Part shown: piece by piece, positions 44,321 to 53,086 of the stretch
How the letters are laid out: every line of letters starts with the position of its first letter
Position numbering within the stretch: the stretch's first letter is position 1
From: Chryseobacterium gallinarum
GTDB taxonomy: Bacteria; Bacteroidota; Bacteroidia; Flavobacteriales; Weeksellaceae
Length of the DNA: 64,000 bases
Direction of reading: 5' to 3'
Assembly (NCBI RefSeq): GCF_001021975.1
Contig: NZ_CP009928.1
Coordinates: 744,001-808,000, forward strand
Position numbers and translations under genes: made by a program
The notes under the pieces: model-generated
What the model was told of the DNA's origin: nothing
The model's input: the letters and a program-made list of their open reading frames with translations, nothing else
Databases searched by the model: none

Positions 44321-44408
44321 TTATTTTATATATGGAGTCCAAGTTACGGTATTCCATGGTTTAATTTTTTCAGCTTCAAAGACAGGACCAAATACTTGTA
44401 CTTCCCCT
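44321..44408 (-). pseudogene. Orphan toxin C-terminal remnant R3
   Basis: The last 28 codons of a toxin: EVQVFGPVFEAEKIKPW then NTVTWTPYIK and stop at 44321-44323. On its upstream side it runs straight into the end of repeat C (CCCTCGC at 44405-44411), so the repeat marks the breakpoint. Confidence 0.6.
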
Positions 44409-44545
44409 CGCTAATGCGAGCTTCTAGCTCGTTCTATTTAACATTTTAAATTTACATTTATTTCAAGCGATAACACAAAACCTTCACTATTGCGAAGGTT
44501 TTTGTTTTTATTCTTGGCACGAACAGAATGCCCACGCTAGCGAGC
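44404..44545. repeat. Rhs-locus repeat, copy C
   Basis: Left end CCCTCGCTAATGCGAGCTTC; interior AACCTTCACTATTGCGAAGGTT hairpin (44479-44500) with T tail; right end CACGCTAGCGAGCC. Left and right ends are imperfect inverted repeats. Confidence 0.8.
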
Positions 44546-44601
44546 CGAATAAAATATTCGTGTCAGTAGGAACTGTCCTAGAATTTACGCGATATAACTA
44601 T

Positions 44602-44984
44602 TTATTTTTTTTTATAATAAATTACATTTTCATCTGCATTCACTTCTATAATAGTCTTATTTTCTTTTGTATAAATTGGACAAGAAAGTCTAATTAAAAA
44701 TCTTTTTACATCTTCTTCTGTCAAAAATTCTTCTAAATTAGAATCTTCATTATTATAAAAATTTAAAAAAATTATTCGATTTTTTTCCAATTCCCAAGTA
44801 GATTGTCCTTGATATTTCAAAGTTCCCTGTTTATTAAAAATCTTGTGAACGTATATGTTTTTTTCTATTATTAAAGAATCTATTGTTTGAGTTCCTTCAA
44901 AAACGTATCTTCCTAAAATATCATCTTTCTGGGTTGAACATGAAAAAAGGAAATTATAGTTGTTATAAAAAATATTTGCTTCAT
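44602..44984 (-). pseudogene. Immunity-type lipoprotein gene with a homopolymer frameshift
   Basis: From ATG 44984 the frame gives MKQIFFITTIISFF and then leaves the frame that continues as CSTQKDDILGRYVFEG and runs to the stop at 44602 (end VIYYKKK). The break is at six T on the minus strand (A-run 44943-44948). With seven T, the join becomes ISFFSCSTQ, a perfect lipobox. The whole product would be about 127 residues. The ATG overlaps the stop of toxin remnant R4 (ATGA). It is either a real loss or phase variation, or a base-call error. Confidence 0.6.
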
Positions 44985-45068
44985 TTAAATATATTATTTT
45001 TATTTGTCCACCAAATTAATAAACTTTTTCCCGGTCCTTTACCATAAATAAATTCATCGTACAATAAT
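44981..45068 (-). pseudogene. Orphan toxin C-terminal remnant R4
   Basis: Minus-strand frame reads LYDEFIYGKGPGKSLLIWW then TNKNNIFK and a stop at 44981-44983 that overlaps the ATG of the lipoprotein gene. Its other end touches repeat D. No toxin family can be assigned from about 28 residues. Confidence 0.5.
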
Positions 45069-45069
45069 C

Positions 45070-45210
45070 TCCCCACTAGCGCGTGCTATTTAATATTTTT
45101 AAAATTTACATTTATTTCAAGCGATAAAACAAAACCTTCACTATTGCGAAGGTTTTTGTTTTTATTCTTGACATGAGCAGGATGCTCGCGCTAGCAGGGG
45201 AAACTAATCT
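45070..45210. repeat. Rhs-locus repeat, copy D
   Basis: Left end CCCCACTAGCGCGTGC; interior AAAACCTTCACTATTGCGAAGG hairpin core; right end GATGCTCGCGCTAGCAGGGG. The right end is nearly the reverse complement of the left end. Confidence 0.8.
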
Positions 45211-45252
45211 TATATTTCCAAGATTGGTTCTATATACTGTTTTTTGAAACTA

Positions 45253-45278
45253 AACCTCTCACTAAGTTGTGAGAGGTT
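45253..45278 (-). terminator. Terminator downstream of the first orphan Rhs/immunity pair
   Basis: AACCTCTCAC (45253-45262) pairs with GTGAGAGGTT (45269-45278), loop TAAGTT; moderately T-rich sequence follows on the minus strand. Confidence 0.65.
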
Positions 45279-45372
45279 AGATTATTTACTTACTCAAAGT
45301 CAGGAGACTCTTGCGTAGCTGAGGTAGGTTATTTTACCTATGAAAACTTGTATTGTTGAACTAACATTCTTA

Positions 45373-45909
45373 TTAAATTGGACTGGGTTTAATATTTTTT
45401 AACCTTATAAAAGAAGCAGGTGCTGGAACAATTGGCTTTTTTCCTATATTCTGTTTATTATTATTTTCATCAACTAGACATAGGCAAATATCACATTCAA
45501 AAATTAATTTTTCCGAGCCAGCCTCTACAAAAACACGAAGATTATCATCACCATGACAGGGACAATTCTTATCTGATTTAAATATCAATAGATTGAAAAG
45601 CACATCCCTTACTTGTGTTATTGCACGTTCATATGTATTAATCTTAGGTTGTAAAATATCAAACTGAATTACATCTTTTAGGGAATACCAAACATGATCA
45701 TCAACATAAAGTATATCTTCTACATTTAAATTTTCAAAATATTTTAAATAATCATCATAAAGATTCTGTATTTGAGCATCCTTTATTAATTGTATTTCTT
45801 TTGACCAATTTAACAATAGGTCAACTATTGAACGAGTAGTTAAACTATTTTTTCTTTGCTCTACATTTTGCTGTAGTTCTTTCCATTTTCTTAGTACAAT
45901 ATGGCTCAT
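45373..45909 (-). CDS. Predicted immunity protein, 178 aa
   Basis: A soluble, mostly helical N-terminal part (RKWKELQQNVEQRKNSLTT) and a C-terminal part with Cys (NCPCHGDD, ECDICLCL) that may bind metal. Its ATG overlaps the stop of orphan Rhs 1 (ATGA), so the two are coupled as toxin and immunity genes commonly are. No family is recognised. It ends before a terminator. Confidence 0.65.
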   Translation of the reverse strand: MSHIVLRKWKELQQNVEQRKNSLTTRSIVDLLLNWSKEIQLIKDAQIQNLYDDYLKYFENLNVEDILYVDDHVWYSLKDVIQFDILQPKINTYERAITQVRDVLFNLLIFKSDKNCPCHGDDNLRVFVEAGSEKLIFECDICLCLVDENNNKQNIGKKPIVPAPASFIRLKNIKPSPI

Positions 45910-47018
45910 GGTGCTACTGGATATGTTGTTATTAAATTCCCTTTATAATCTGTAATTACGTTAATCCAAGAAGTAGCTACTCCTCCTTGTTTTAAGCTTG
46001 CATTACCAACTGTTTGTCCTACATCTACCGTTCTAAGAAACTGACCTCCATCCATGGCAGTTATAGGAGAGTTTATTACAGTCTTACTTTGTAAAATACT
46101 TTTTAGTTCTTCCTCTGATATACTGAAAACAGATCTATTATTTCCTAAGGGTCTATTAAAATGACCATCAAGTACATGATCCCATCCAGCACTAACAGGT
46201 GAATTAGAACTAGCTCTTAAAGGGGTAAAAGCGGTACGACCCTTGGCAAGATTTATTCTAGATGCATCAGGTTTTACTAGTAAAGTTTGAAAGCCTTTCC
46301 CTTTTCTAACAATCACAAGGGCAAGAGCAGCTATTCTAACTTTGCCAACTCCATCTTGTAATGATTCATCTTGATAATCAAGCCATGTATCAAAAGTAGC
46401 CCATCCCGCAGAAGCGGCAAGATTACTTCCACCCATTAGGAAAGTCCCCATAGTAAAAGCCAGGTTTCTTTCAAATTTTTCTGTGGCAAGAGCAGCTTTA
46501 CTATTTCTGATACCAAAAGCTAATCTATCCTGAGAACCATGATAAGCACTTAAGCTTTGGATTCCCATAAATGATAGCCTAGAATCACTGACATTTTTTG
46601 TCAACTTAATCTCACCAATTTCAATAGGATTATTAGGAGTAGAACCTTTCCTTGGTGGATCCTCCTCTCCAAGCATTCCGGTTGGATCATTAAATCTTAT
46701 AGGATTTCCATAAACATATGAATATGGACTGTAAGCAAATTGTAACTCGCTCAAAGGATCATGTACACCCCATCTACCCAGATCCGGCATATACATTCTT
46801 GCTCCATAATCATACATTCCCGTCTCCTGTAGCTCCTTTCCATTGTACTTATAATTAAAGTACCCTCCTAAAAGCCCTTTTCCCTGGCCAATATGGTTTA
46901 ACCCGAACGGATAATAATTGTTAGTATCCGTCACTTGAGCAGCACCTGCGCTGTTTTTAGTATAGCTTACCCTCGCATTTCCAAGGTGATCCCTGTATTG
47001 GTAAATATAGCGGTTTTC
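45906..47018 (-). pseudogene. Orphan Rhs fragment 1 with a putative nuclease-type toxin tip
   Basis: Lacks the ~800-residue Rhs shell. It begins abruptly at [17 protein letters not shown] after an in-frame stop at 47019-47021. It keeps the core end ([36 protein letters not shown]) and a pre-toxin linker identical to orphan 2 (GMLGEEDPPRKGSTPNNP, SFMGIQSLSAYHGSQDRLAF). Then comes a tip: GWDHVLDGHFNRPLG, SVFSISEEELKSIL, ending ITDYKGNLITTYPVAP. The paired His and late beta-rich part recall BECR-fold RNases, but I cannot assign the family. A GTG at 46934 could still start a protein, so expression is possible. Immunity gene overlaps by ATGA. Confidence 0.75.
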
Positions 47019-47050
47019 TTAACTAAAAGTACTGCAATTATAATAAAAAG

Positions 47051-47308
47051 TTGTGTGAATTACCTAGAGACTTTATCAGCAAATATGAGCGCGAGGAAGT
47101 AAAACCATCTATTGAGATGGCCACGCAGCTGGCAGAGGCCCTGGAAGTATCTCTGGATTATCTCGTAGGGTCTACGGATATTCTACTGGATAAAAATATT
47201 GTCGCTAAAATTTTAGATATACAAAAACTAAAAGAGAATGATAGACAACACGTCTTCGCTCTCCTGGATGCTTTTCTTAAACAAACCAAGCTGCAAAGCA
47301 TTTTATAA
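47051..47308 (+). pseudogene. XRE-family regulator fragment, N-terminus missing
   Basis: Only the second half of an HTH_3 domain and the C-terminal tail remain: RDFISKYEREEVKPSIEMAT, LAEALEVSLDYLVGSTD, and a helical tail ending KQTKLQSIL. The recognition helix start and first HTH helices are lost. The break abuts the truncated start of orphan Rhs 1 (47018), so both genes were cut at one junction. It is on the opposite strand to the toxin locus. TTG 47051 could give an 85-residue product, but DNA binding is unlikely. Confidence 0.75.
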
Positions 47309-47352
47309 AGTAACGAAGCCACCTCAATTGAGGTGGCTTCGTTACTTTATAA
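47303..47352. terminator. 50-bp perfect palindrome, bidirectional terminator
   Basis: Two 25-base arms with no loop (left arm starts TTATAAAGTAACGAAGCC, centre CAATTG at 47325-47330). It overlaps the stop codon of the XRE fragment and lies 14 bases from the end of the convergent immunity gene. Without a loop, it would form a long hairpin in RNA and a cruciform in DNA. Confidence 0.8.
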
Positions 47353-47365
47353 TTTAGAAAAAAAT

Positions 47366-47605
47366 TCACTCTGATATATATTCTTTTAAAATATTTTGCA
47401 TACCCTCTTTTAAATTATTACTATCAATTCTTAACATCTGTCTACTTTGATTTGAAAACATAACCATCAATGTATAGGGGTTACTTACTCTTTCTCCATC
47501 AAACTTAATTACAACAACATCTTTATTGTCTTTAATCACTTCAAAACACATTAATAGTTCCTCTAAATTAGAATCTTTATTGAGTACCTGTTTAATATAA
47601 TCCAT
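47366..47605 (-). CDS. Predicted immunity protein to the Doc/Fic-type tip, 79 aa
   Basis: A small soluble protein (MDYIKQVLNKDSNLEELLMC) starting six bases after the orphan Rhs 2 stop. It contains KDNKDVVVIKFDGERVSN and ends LKEYISE. No known antitoxin family is recognised, and it lacks the usual Fic-inhibitory (S/T)xxxE(G/N) motif as far as I can see. Position directly behind the toxin tip suggests immunity. Confidence 0.65.
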   Translation of the reverse strand: MDYIKQVLNKDSNLEELLMCFEVIKDNKDVVVIKFDGERVSNPYTLMVMFSNQSRQMLRIDSNNLKEGMQNILKEYISE

Positions 47606-47611
47606 ATATAG

Positions 47612-48950
47612 TTATTTTGTTAATAATCTTGCAATTTCAGAAACATCAGTTACTTTACCCTCCGCAACTTGAGTCGCAACATTTAGCATATCTTTACGAC
47701 TTACAGTTTCTATACCTGCCTCTTTTGCTAATTTCTCAAACACAGCAACAGCTGTACGTTTATTGCCATCCATGAACATATGTCCATGTGATATTGATTT
47801 AAAAATAGAAGCACTTTGTTCTGCTGCCGTTTCATAATACATTGCAGAAGAAATAGCAGATGATGGAGATCCATTAAGAAGAACTCCGCCACCATTAGTG
47901 GTTTTATTAATAGCAACAATATCATCAACTAAATTTTGTAAACCATTTCCTTTACGGGCTATAACTAATAAAATAGCTGCTAATTTAACCTTACCAATCT
48001 TGTTTTTTGTTTCTTCACTTTGGTAATCAACTACTGCATCAAGAGTAGCCCATCCTGCAGAAGCTACAAGATTACTTCCACCCATTAGGAAAGTCCCCAT
48101 AGTAAAAGCCAGGTTTCTTTCAAATTTTTCTGTGGCAAGAGCAGCTTTACTATTTCTGATACCAAAAGCTAATCTATCCTGAGAACCATGATAAGCACTT
48201 AAGCTTTGGATTCCCATAAATGATAGCCTAGAATCACTGACATTTTTTGTCAACTTAATCTCACCAATTTCAATAGGATTATTAGGAGTAGAACCTTTCC
48301 TTGGTGGATCCTCCTCTCCAAGCATTCCGGTTGGATCATTAAATCTTATAGGATTTCCATAAACATATGAATATGGACTGTAAGCAAATTGTAACTCGCT
48401 CAAAGGATCATGTACACCCCATCTACCCAGATCCGGCATATACATTCTTGCTCCATAATCATACATCCCGGTCTCCTGTAGCTCCTTTCCATTGTACTTA
48501 TAATTAAAATACCCTCCTAAAGGTTTAACCCGAACGGATAATAATTATTGGTATCCGTCACTTGAGCAACACCTGCGCTGTTTTTAGCATAACTTACCCT
48601 CGCATTTCCAAGGTGATCCCTGTATTGGTAAATATAGCGGTTTTCCTGAAAACTATGAAATCCTTCTGCCGTTGGTACAAAATCAAGACGCCATTCCGGG
48701 GTAATAACGCCCGGCTCAAGAATTTCCCCGGATTCCTTATAAGCCTCCTTTTCAAAAGCTACACTTGTACGACACCATAGGCAAGGTTCAATAACTTCAC
48801 GATATTTGTACTGGAAACCATCCAGGTAATCGGCAATATTATTAGTGGTTGATTGTCCTCTTCCTCCTCCTGAAGTATTGAGTTTACGGAGTTTTATCCC
48901 ATCTGCACGATAAAGGTATTGCAACCTGAAATTCTTAGTCCCGAAAAAAG
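47612..48950 (-). pseudogene. Orphan Rhs fragment 2 with Doc/Fic-type toxin tip, core frameshifted
   Basis: The homology to the intact Rhs protein begins at 48950 ([19 protein letters not shown]) and runs through the core. A 22-base deletion, compared with the intact gene, near 48520 (loss of the part coding HIGQGKGLL) shifts the frame, so it reads as two pieces, 48517-48924 and 47612-48466. After the shared pre-toxin linker comes a tip with ISHGHMFMDGNKRTAVAVFE, a Doc-like HxFx(D)GNKRT motif. Doc enzymes phosphorylate EF-Tu and other Fic enzymes AMPylate targets; which applies is not known. The second piece has an ATG in YDYGARMYMPDLG context (48466). Confidence 0.8.
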
Positions 48951-48969
48951 CATCAGAGTTTTATTTATC

Positions 48970-49028
48970 TTGTTCTGTTTTGTATATGAAAACAGAACAA
49001 TACAAAAACCACCGTAATTGCGGTGGTT
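48970..49028 (-). terminator. Two hairpins ending the intact Rhs operon
   Basis: AACCACCG (49007-49014) with CGGTGGTT (49021-49028) lies just past the immunity lipoprotein stop; on the minus strand it runs into TTTTTG. A second 12-bp stem TTGTTCTGTTTT/AAAACAGAACAA (48970-48981, 48989-49000) follows. Confidence 0.8.
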
Positions 49029-49035
49029 CTATGTT

Positions 49036-49611
49036 TCATTTAGTATCGTTTAGTAGAGCTGATACACAATCTCTGACATTCTGTATACCTAGCTTTTGTT
49101 TAATTTCTTTCATATCCTCTTTCATATTTTTCATAGGATTACTATTGCAAAAAAAAGATATTTTTGCATTTTCATTATAATTAAACGTCCAACTTCCAAC
49201 GTCATTAATTATATTATCGTCAAATTTATTTAGAAAAAAGGCGTTAGTCTTCTTAGTATTTTTAAAATTTGATAACAAAATATTTTTATTCTCAACATTG
49301 TTTGCGTAGATAACTACTTTATAACCTCTATATTCAATTATTGAATCTTTTTCATTAATTTTTCCTATACAATCAAAACAATTATTATTTATATAGATAT
49401 TTTTTTCTTTAAGATTATCCTCTTCATTATCAATTCCTAATTGTAAAAATGTTTTACTGGGATTAAAAATTTTATTTCTTGAAGAATAGTAATCAATATA
49501 AGTATCAACAATATTATTTACATTGATTTTTTGTGCTGAACAACTTAAAGTTGTAAATGATATAACACATAAAAATAGTATCTTATTCAATATTTGCACT
49601 GGATCCATCAT
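49036..49611 (-). CDS. Predicted immunity lipoprotein for the JAB-like tip
   Basis: Up to 191 residues with a lipoprotein signal [18 protein letters not shown] (lipobox LSCS), so it sits in the envelope. The open frame has ATG at 49611, overlapping the end of the Rhs gene by 29 bases. A TTG at 49590, which overlaps the Rhs stop codon (TTGAATAA), gives a more normal signal peptide and is perhaps the true start. Family not recognised. A membrane-anchored immunity protein suggests that its toxin acts in or arrives through the periplasm. Confidence 0.7.
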   Translation of the reverse strand: MMDPVQILNKILFLCVISFTTLSCSAQKINVNNIVDTYIDYYSSRNKIFNPSKTFLQLGIDNEEDNLKEKNIYINNNCFDCIGKINEKDSIIEYRGYKVVIYANNVENKNILLSNFKNTKKTNAFFLNKFDDNIINDVGSWTFNYNENAKISFFCNSNPMKNMKEDMKEIKQKLGIQNVRDCVSALLNDTK

Positions 49612-52600
49612 ATCTAATATATTTTTTTAAAACAGTTGAATACACTCTAAGCTTGATATTATCATGAGCTTTTGCTACATTAACATCACAATTTTTTCCA
49701 TTACAGTCAAAAGTATTTACCTTAAAGCCTTTTGCCCCATAATTAAATCCACTAGGAGATAATTGATAACCAAGGGGATGGTTATGATCTTGTGCTGTTA
49801 AGCTACTTTGAAAAAAGTTATCGCCTCCTACTGAAAAATTAGACATTAATCCCGTTCCTTTGGGATCAAGCGGAGAAGTACTAGGTAAATGATAAGTTGA
49901 TATTACAGAAAAATTACTATCCGAAGTAGACGATTTATAAGTAGAATTTGCTGTTTCTACATTCGTATTATTGTAAAAATACTCTGCAACTTCTGAAGCT
50001 TTTGACTCATTATTATGGAAGCTTAACGTAGATAGCTTATCACTGCTATTACCTTCATTATCTGTAATTGGCGAACTTAATGTTTTTTCCTGAGAGTTAT
50101 TTTTAATATAACCTTTTTCTCCCACATCTACACCTCCATCATTATTAGCGTTAAGATTGCTATTCTTATCAAAATTTTTGGAAGCATAAATTACATCTCT
50201 TTCAGATGCTGCTCTCCAAATTAATTCTCCTTTTTTATTCAACTCATAAATATCAGTTCCTTGTCTTCCATCCGGATCAATAAACCTCAAAGGATTATTA
50301 AATGCATATGTGTATGGCGACCATCTTCTCATCTTTTCCGCCAACGGATCCACCACGCCCCATCTTCCCAGATCTGCCATATAAAACCTTGCCCCATAAT
50401 CATACATTCCCGTCTCCTGTAGCTCCTTTCCATTGTACTTATAATTAAAATACCCTCCTAAAAGCCCTTTTCCCTGGCCAATATGGTTTAACCCGAACGG
50501 ATAATAATTGTTAGTATCCGTCACTTGAGCAGCACCTGCGCTGTTTTTAGTATAGCTTACCCTCGCATTTCCAAGGTGATCCCTGTATTGGTAAATATAG
50601 CGGTTTTCAGCGAAACTATAAAATCCTTCTGCTGTTGGTACAAAATCAAGACGCCATTCCGGGGTAATAACGCCCGGCTCAAGAATTTCCCCGGATTCCT
50701 TATAAGCCTCCTTTTCAAAAGCTACACTTGTACGACACCATAGACAAGGTTCAATAACTTCACGATATTTGTACTGGAAACCATCCAGGTAATCGGTAAT
50801 ATTATTAGTGGTTGATTGTCCTCTTCCTCCTCCTGAAGTATTGAGTTTACGGAGTTTTATCCCATCTGCACGATAAAGGTATTGCAACCTGAAATTCTTA
50901 GTCCCGAAAAAAGGGTCAGTTTGGGTAATGGAATAGGCATCGGGTAAACTCAGGTAATTATATGCAATATTCTGAATTCCTTTATCCTTCAAATTGAGCA
51001 TATTCCCGTTCAGGTCATAATCTATGATATTATTTCCGCCTTCATAGCCGGTATCGTTCAGAGAATGTTCTATCACCTGGTTCAAACGGTTGCCGGTATA
51101 GTTATACTCTAAATCATCCACCACCGTGGAAGTGCTTCCCAATACCGGGAAAGCATTTCTTTTCAGGGTCATAATATTGCCATTCGTGTCATAGGTAAGA
51201 TGTTCATTAAAGTTATTGTTGTATGGATTGGTGGCATTAGGCTCCGTATAGATGCCATCCTTTAACCTATTGAGGCCATCATAGGTATAGGAGTACCTTT
51301 TTAAAACATCCTCTGAAGAGTTTCTCCAGTCTACCTCTGCAATATTCCCGTTAAACCTACCTGAAGCTAAATTGGTATACACAGGATTAGTATATTTGAT
51401 TTCATAGCCAAACAATTTCCCATTCAGGTTGGCAGGATCATTGATCCTGGTCATCCAGCCCCTGATATTGTAGGCATAATCAATACTCTGCAAGTTATTG
51501 CCTACTTTTTTATTGGTTAGCTGAGAAAGTTCATTATAGGTATTCTGGGCCAGAATCTCTTCAGGATTATTATCTACCTGGTGTCTGTGCACCAACAGCC
51601 TGTTTTGGGAATCATATTCAAAGTTTTCTGTAATAATCCTTTCTGTATCGGTATCCAGTCTCTTATGTCGGGTGACAACCTGTTGAGCAACGCCTGCAAA
51701 ATCCAGTTTGGATTCTGTTTTGGTATAACCTCCCAAATGGTTGATGGAATGGGTTCCTATTACTCTTCCTTTGGTATCGTAGTAGGTATAATTTTTCGTC
51801 CAGTTGTCATCTTCAATATTTTTCACCAAACTCATGGTAGGAAGTCCTTTGGTGCTTCTTCCATCTGAAGTTGACGTTTCTGTTAATACAGCAGTTCCCT
51901 GGATACTTGTAGGAAAAGATGGGTTGAAACTATAGCCCTGAGGATAAGTATCATAGTAATTAATACTCAATACGGTTTCTAAATTATGAAAATATATATT
52001 GGAATAATAAATGGTCATTCCATTTTTTACAAAGCCTCCAGGTTCCCTGTTTTCTGTAATAACAAGGTCAGATATTTGGCTCTGCATACTGATTCTACTT
52101 TCACCAGATTGAATCCCAGTATAAGCTACTCTTCCAAACTGATCATATTTAGTAATTAACCATTTGTTTTGTGCTCGGAGATTAGCATCCTGGGATAAAA
52201 TCAAACGATCGGCTCCATCATATACCATATATTCCCAACCTTTACCTGGTAGCTTCTTTTCTACAAGCCTTCCTTTACCATCATAACGGTATTGATAGCA
52301 CAAGTCGTTTAGCAGATCGTCGGTGATTGATTTATGAACAGCATTGGGAGGAATAACAAAGGCAAGTTGGTTGTATTCATTGTAAACATAATAGGTATCA
52401 ATATTTTTTACCCCATCTGTTTTACGTACCAGCATAATTTGCCCCTGCCCATTTTTAAACTCTCGTGTTTCATTTCCATCTTCATCTTTTATTGTATTTT
52501 TATATAGTTGATTGGGAGCATAGGTTTGTGCTGATGATAAACTCAGAATACTTTTAGTCGCATTGTTTTCCCAGATTGTGGAAGTAACAAATTGATAGAC

Positions 52601-53080
52601 TTCATCAGATGCATTCGTTCCATATTCAAATTTCACAGGTTTACCAGCCCAGTCATTACCCACCTGGATCTGTTGCTGAATCCTGTCTAAAGGTGAGTTT
52701 TCCAGCACTTTTTCTGAATAAATCTTTTCCGCACCATACATGGATGAAGCATTTCCAAGAGGTGAAGCATAGATAGCTCCGTTCTGGGTTCCGGATTGGG
52801 GAACGGGTAGGTAATCTTTAACTTGCCTTCCGAAACCATCATATTCAATATGGGTAACCACATCTTTTCCTGCAGGAGAGGCTTTTACGCCAACTACCTG
52901 TTTGGGTCTGCCTAGGCCATCAAAATATTGAACGGTTTCAGATGATTTTGTGGCTGTTGTTCCGCTGTAATCAAGATAAGTTTTAGTCTGTACATAGTTT
53001 TCCGTATTGGGAAGTGGGGTAAGCTGGGCTTTTACATTGCCCAACAGCAATATTCCTACCGGGATAATTATCTTTTTCAT
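49583..53080 (-). CDS. Full-length Rhs-family polymorphic toxin, DUF6443 N-terminus and JAB-like C-terminal tip
   Basis: A 1165-residue protein with signal peptide [19 protein letters not shown]. The N-terminal DUF6443 region contains [16 protein letters not shown] near 47-62. The body is of RHS/YD repeats ([31 protein letters not shown]-like). The RHS-associated core ends [20 protein letters not shown] near 925-944. After the core end (PDGRQG) the tip of about 200 residues has [14 protein letters not shown], an HxHP-type JAB metalloprotease-like site, and ends DGSSANIE. The JAB-like toxin 1 family is the likely class. The gene is intact and third in an operon; the immunity lipoprotein follows with overlap. 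Confidence 0.88.
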   Translation of the reverse strand: MKKIIIPVGILLLGNVKAQLTPLPNTENYVQTKTYLDYSGTTATKSSETVQYFDGLGRPKQVVGVKASPAGKDVVTHIEYDGFGRQVKDYLPVPQSGTQNGAIYASPLGNASSMYGAEKIYSEKVLENSPLDRIQQQIQVGNDWAGKPVKFEYGTNASDEVYQFVTSTIWENNATKSILSLSSAQTYAPNQLYKNTIKDEDGNETREFKNGQGQIMLVRKTDGVKNIDTYYVYNEYNQLAFVIPPNAVHKSITDDLLNDLCYQYRYDGKGRLVEKKLPGKGWEYMVYDGADRLILSQDANLRAQNKWLITKYDQFGRVAYTGIQSGESRISMQSQISDLVITENREPGGFVKNGMTIYYSNIYFHNLETVLSINYYDTYPQGYSFNPSFPTSIQGTAVLTETSTSDGRSTKGLPTMSLVKNIEDDNWTKNYTYYDTKGRVIGTHSINHLGGYTKTESKLDFAGVAQQVVTRHKRLDTDTERIITENFEYDSQNRLLVHRHQVDNNPEEILAQNTYNELSQLTNKKVGNNLQSIDYAYNIRGWMTRINDPANLNGKLFGYEIKYTNPVYTNLASGRFNGNIAEVDWRNSSEDVLKRYSYTYDGLNRLKDGIYTEPNATNPYNNNFNEHLTYDTNGNIMTLKRNAFPVLGSTSTVVDDLEYNYTGNRLNQVIEHSLNDTGYEGGNNIIDYDLNGNMLNLKDKGIQNIAYNYLSLPDAYSITQTDPFFGTKNFRLQYLYRADGIKLRKLNTSGGGRGQSTTNNITDYLDGFQYKYREVIEPCLWCRTSVAFEKEAYKESGEILEPGVITPEWRLDFVPTAEGFYSFAENRYIYQYRDHLGNARVSYTKNSAGAAQVTDTNNYYPFGLNHIGQGKGLLGGYFNYKYNGKELQETGMYDYGARFYMADLGRWGVVDPLAEKMRRWSPYTYAFNNPLRFIDPDGRQGTDIYELNKKGELIWRAASERDVIYASKNFDKNSNLNANNDGGVDVGEKGYIKNNSQEKTLSSPITDNEGNSSDKLSTLSFHNNESKASEVAEYFYNNTNVETANSTYKSSTSDSNFSVISTYHLPSTSPLDPKGTGLMSNFSVGGDNFFQSSLTAQDHNHPLGYQLSPSGFNYGAKGFKVNTFDCNGKNCDVNVAKAHDNIKLRVYSTVLKKYIRYDGSSANIE

Positions 53081-53086
53081 CGTTTG

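Noticed and set aside
42310..45210. Regularly placed repeats considered as a CRISPR-like array
   Set aside because: Only four imperfect copies of ~140 bp separated by 0.5-1 kb of genes; no short direct repeats with equal spacers and no cas genes.
50525..50743. Plus-strand open frame repeated at 48562-48780
   Set aside because: It is the antisense shadow of the duplicated Rhs core; it recurs only because the Rhs DNA itself is duplicated.
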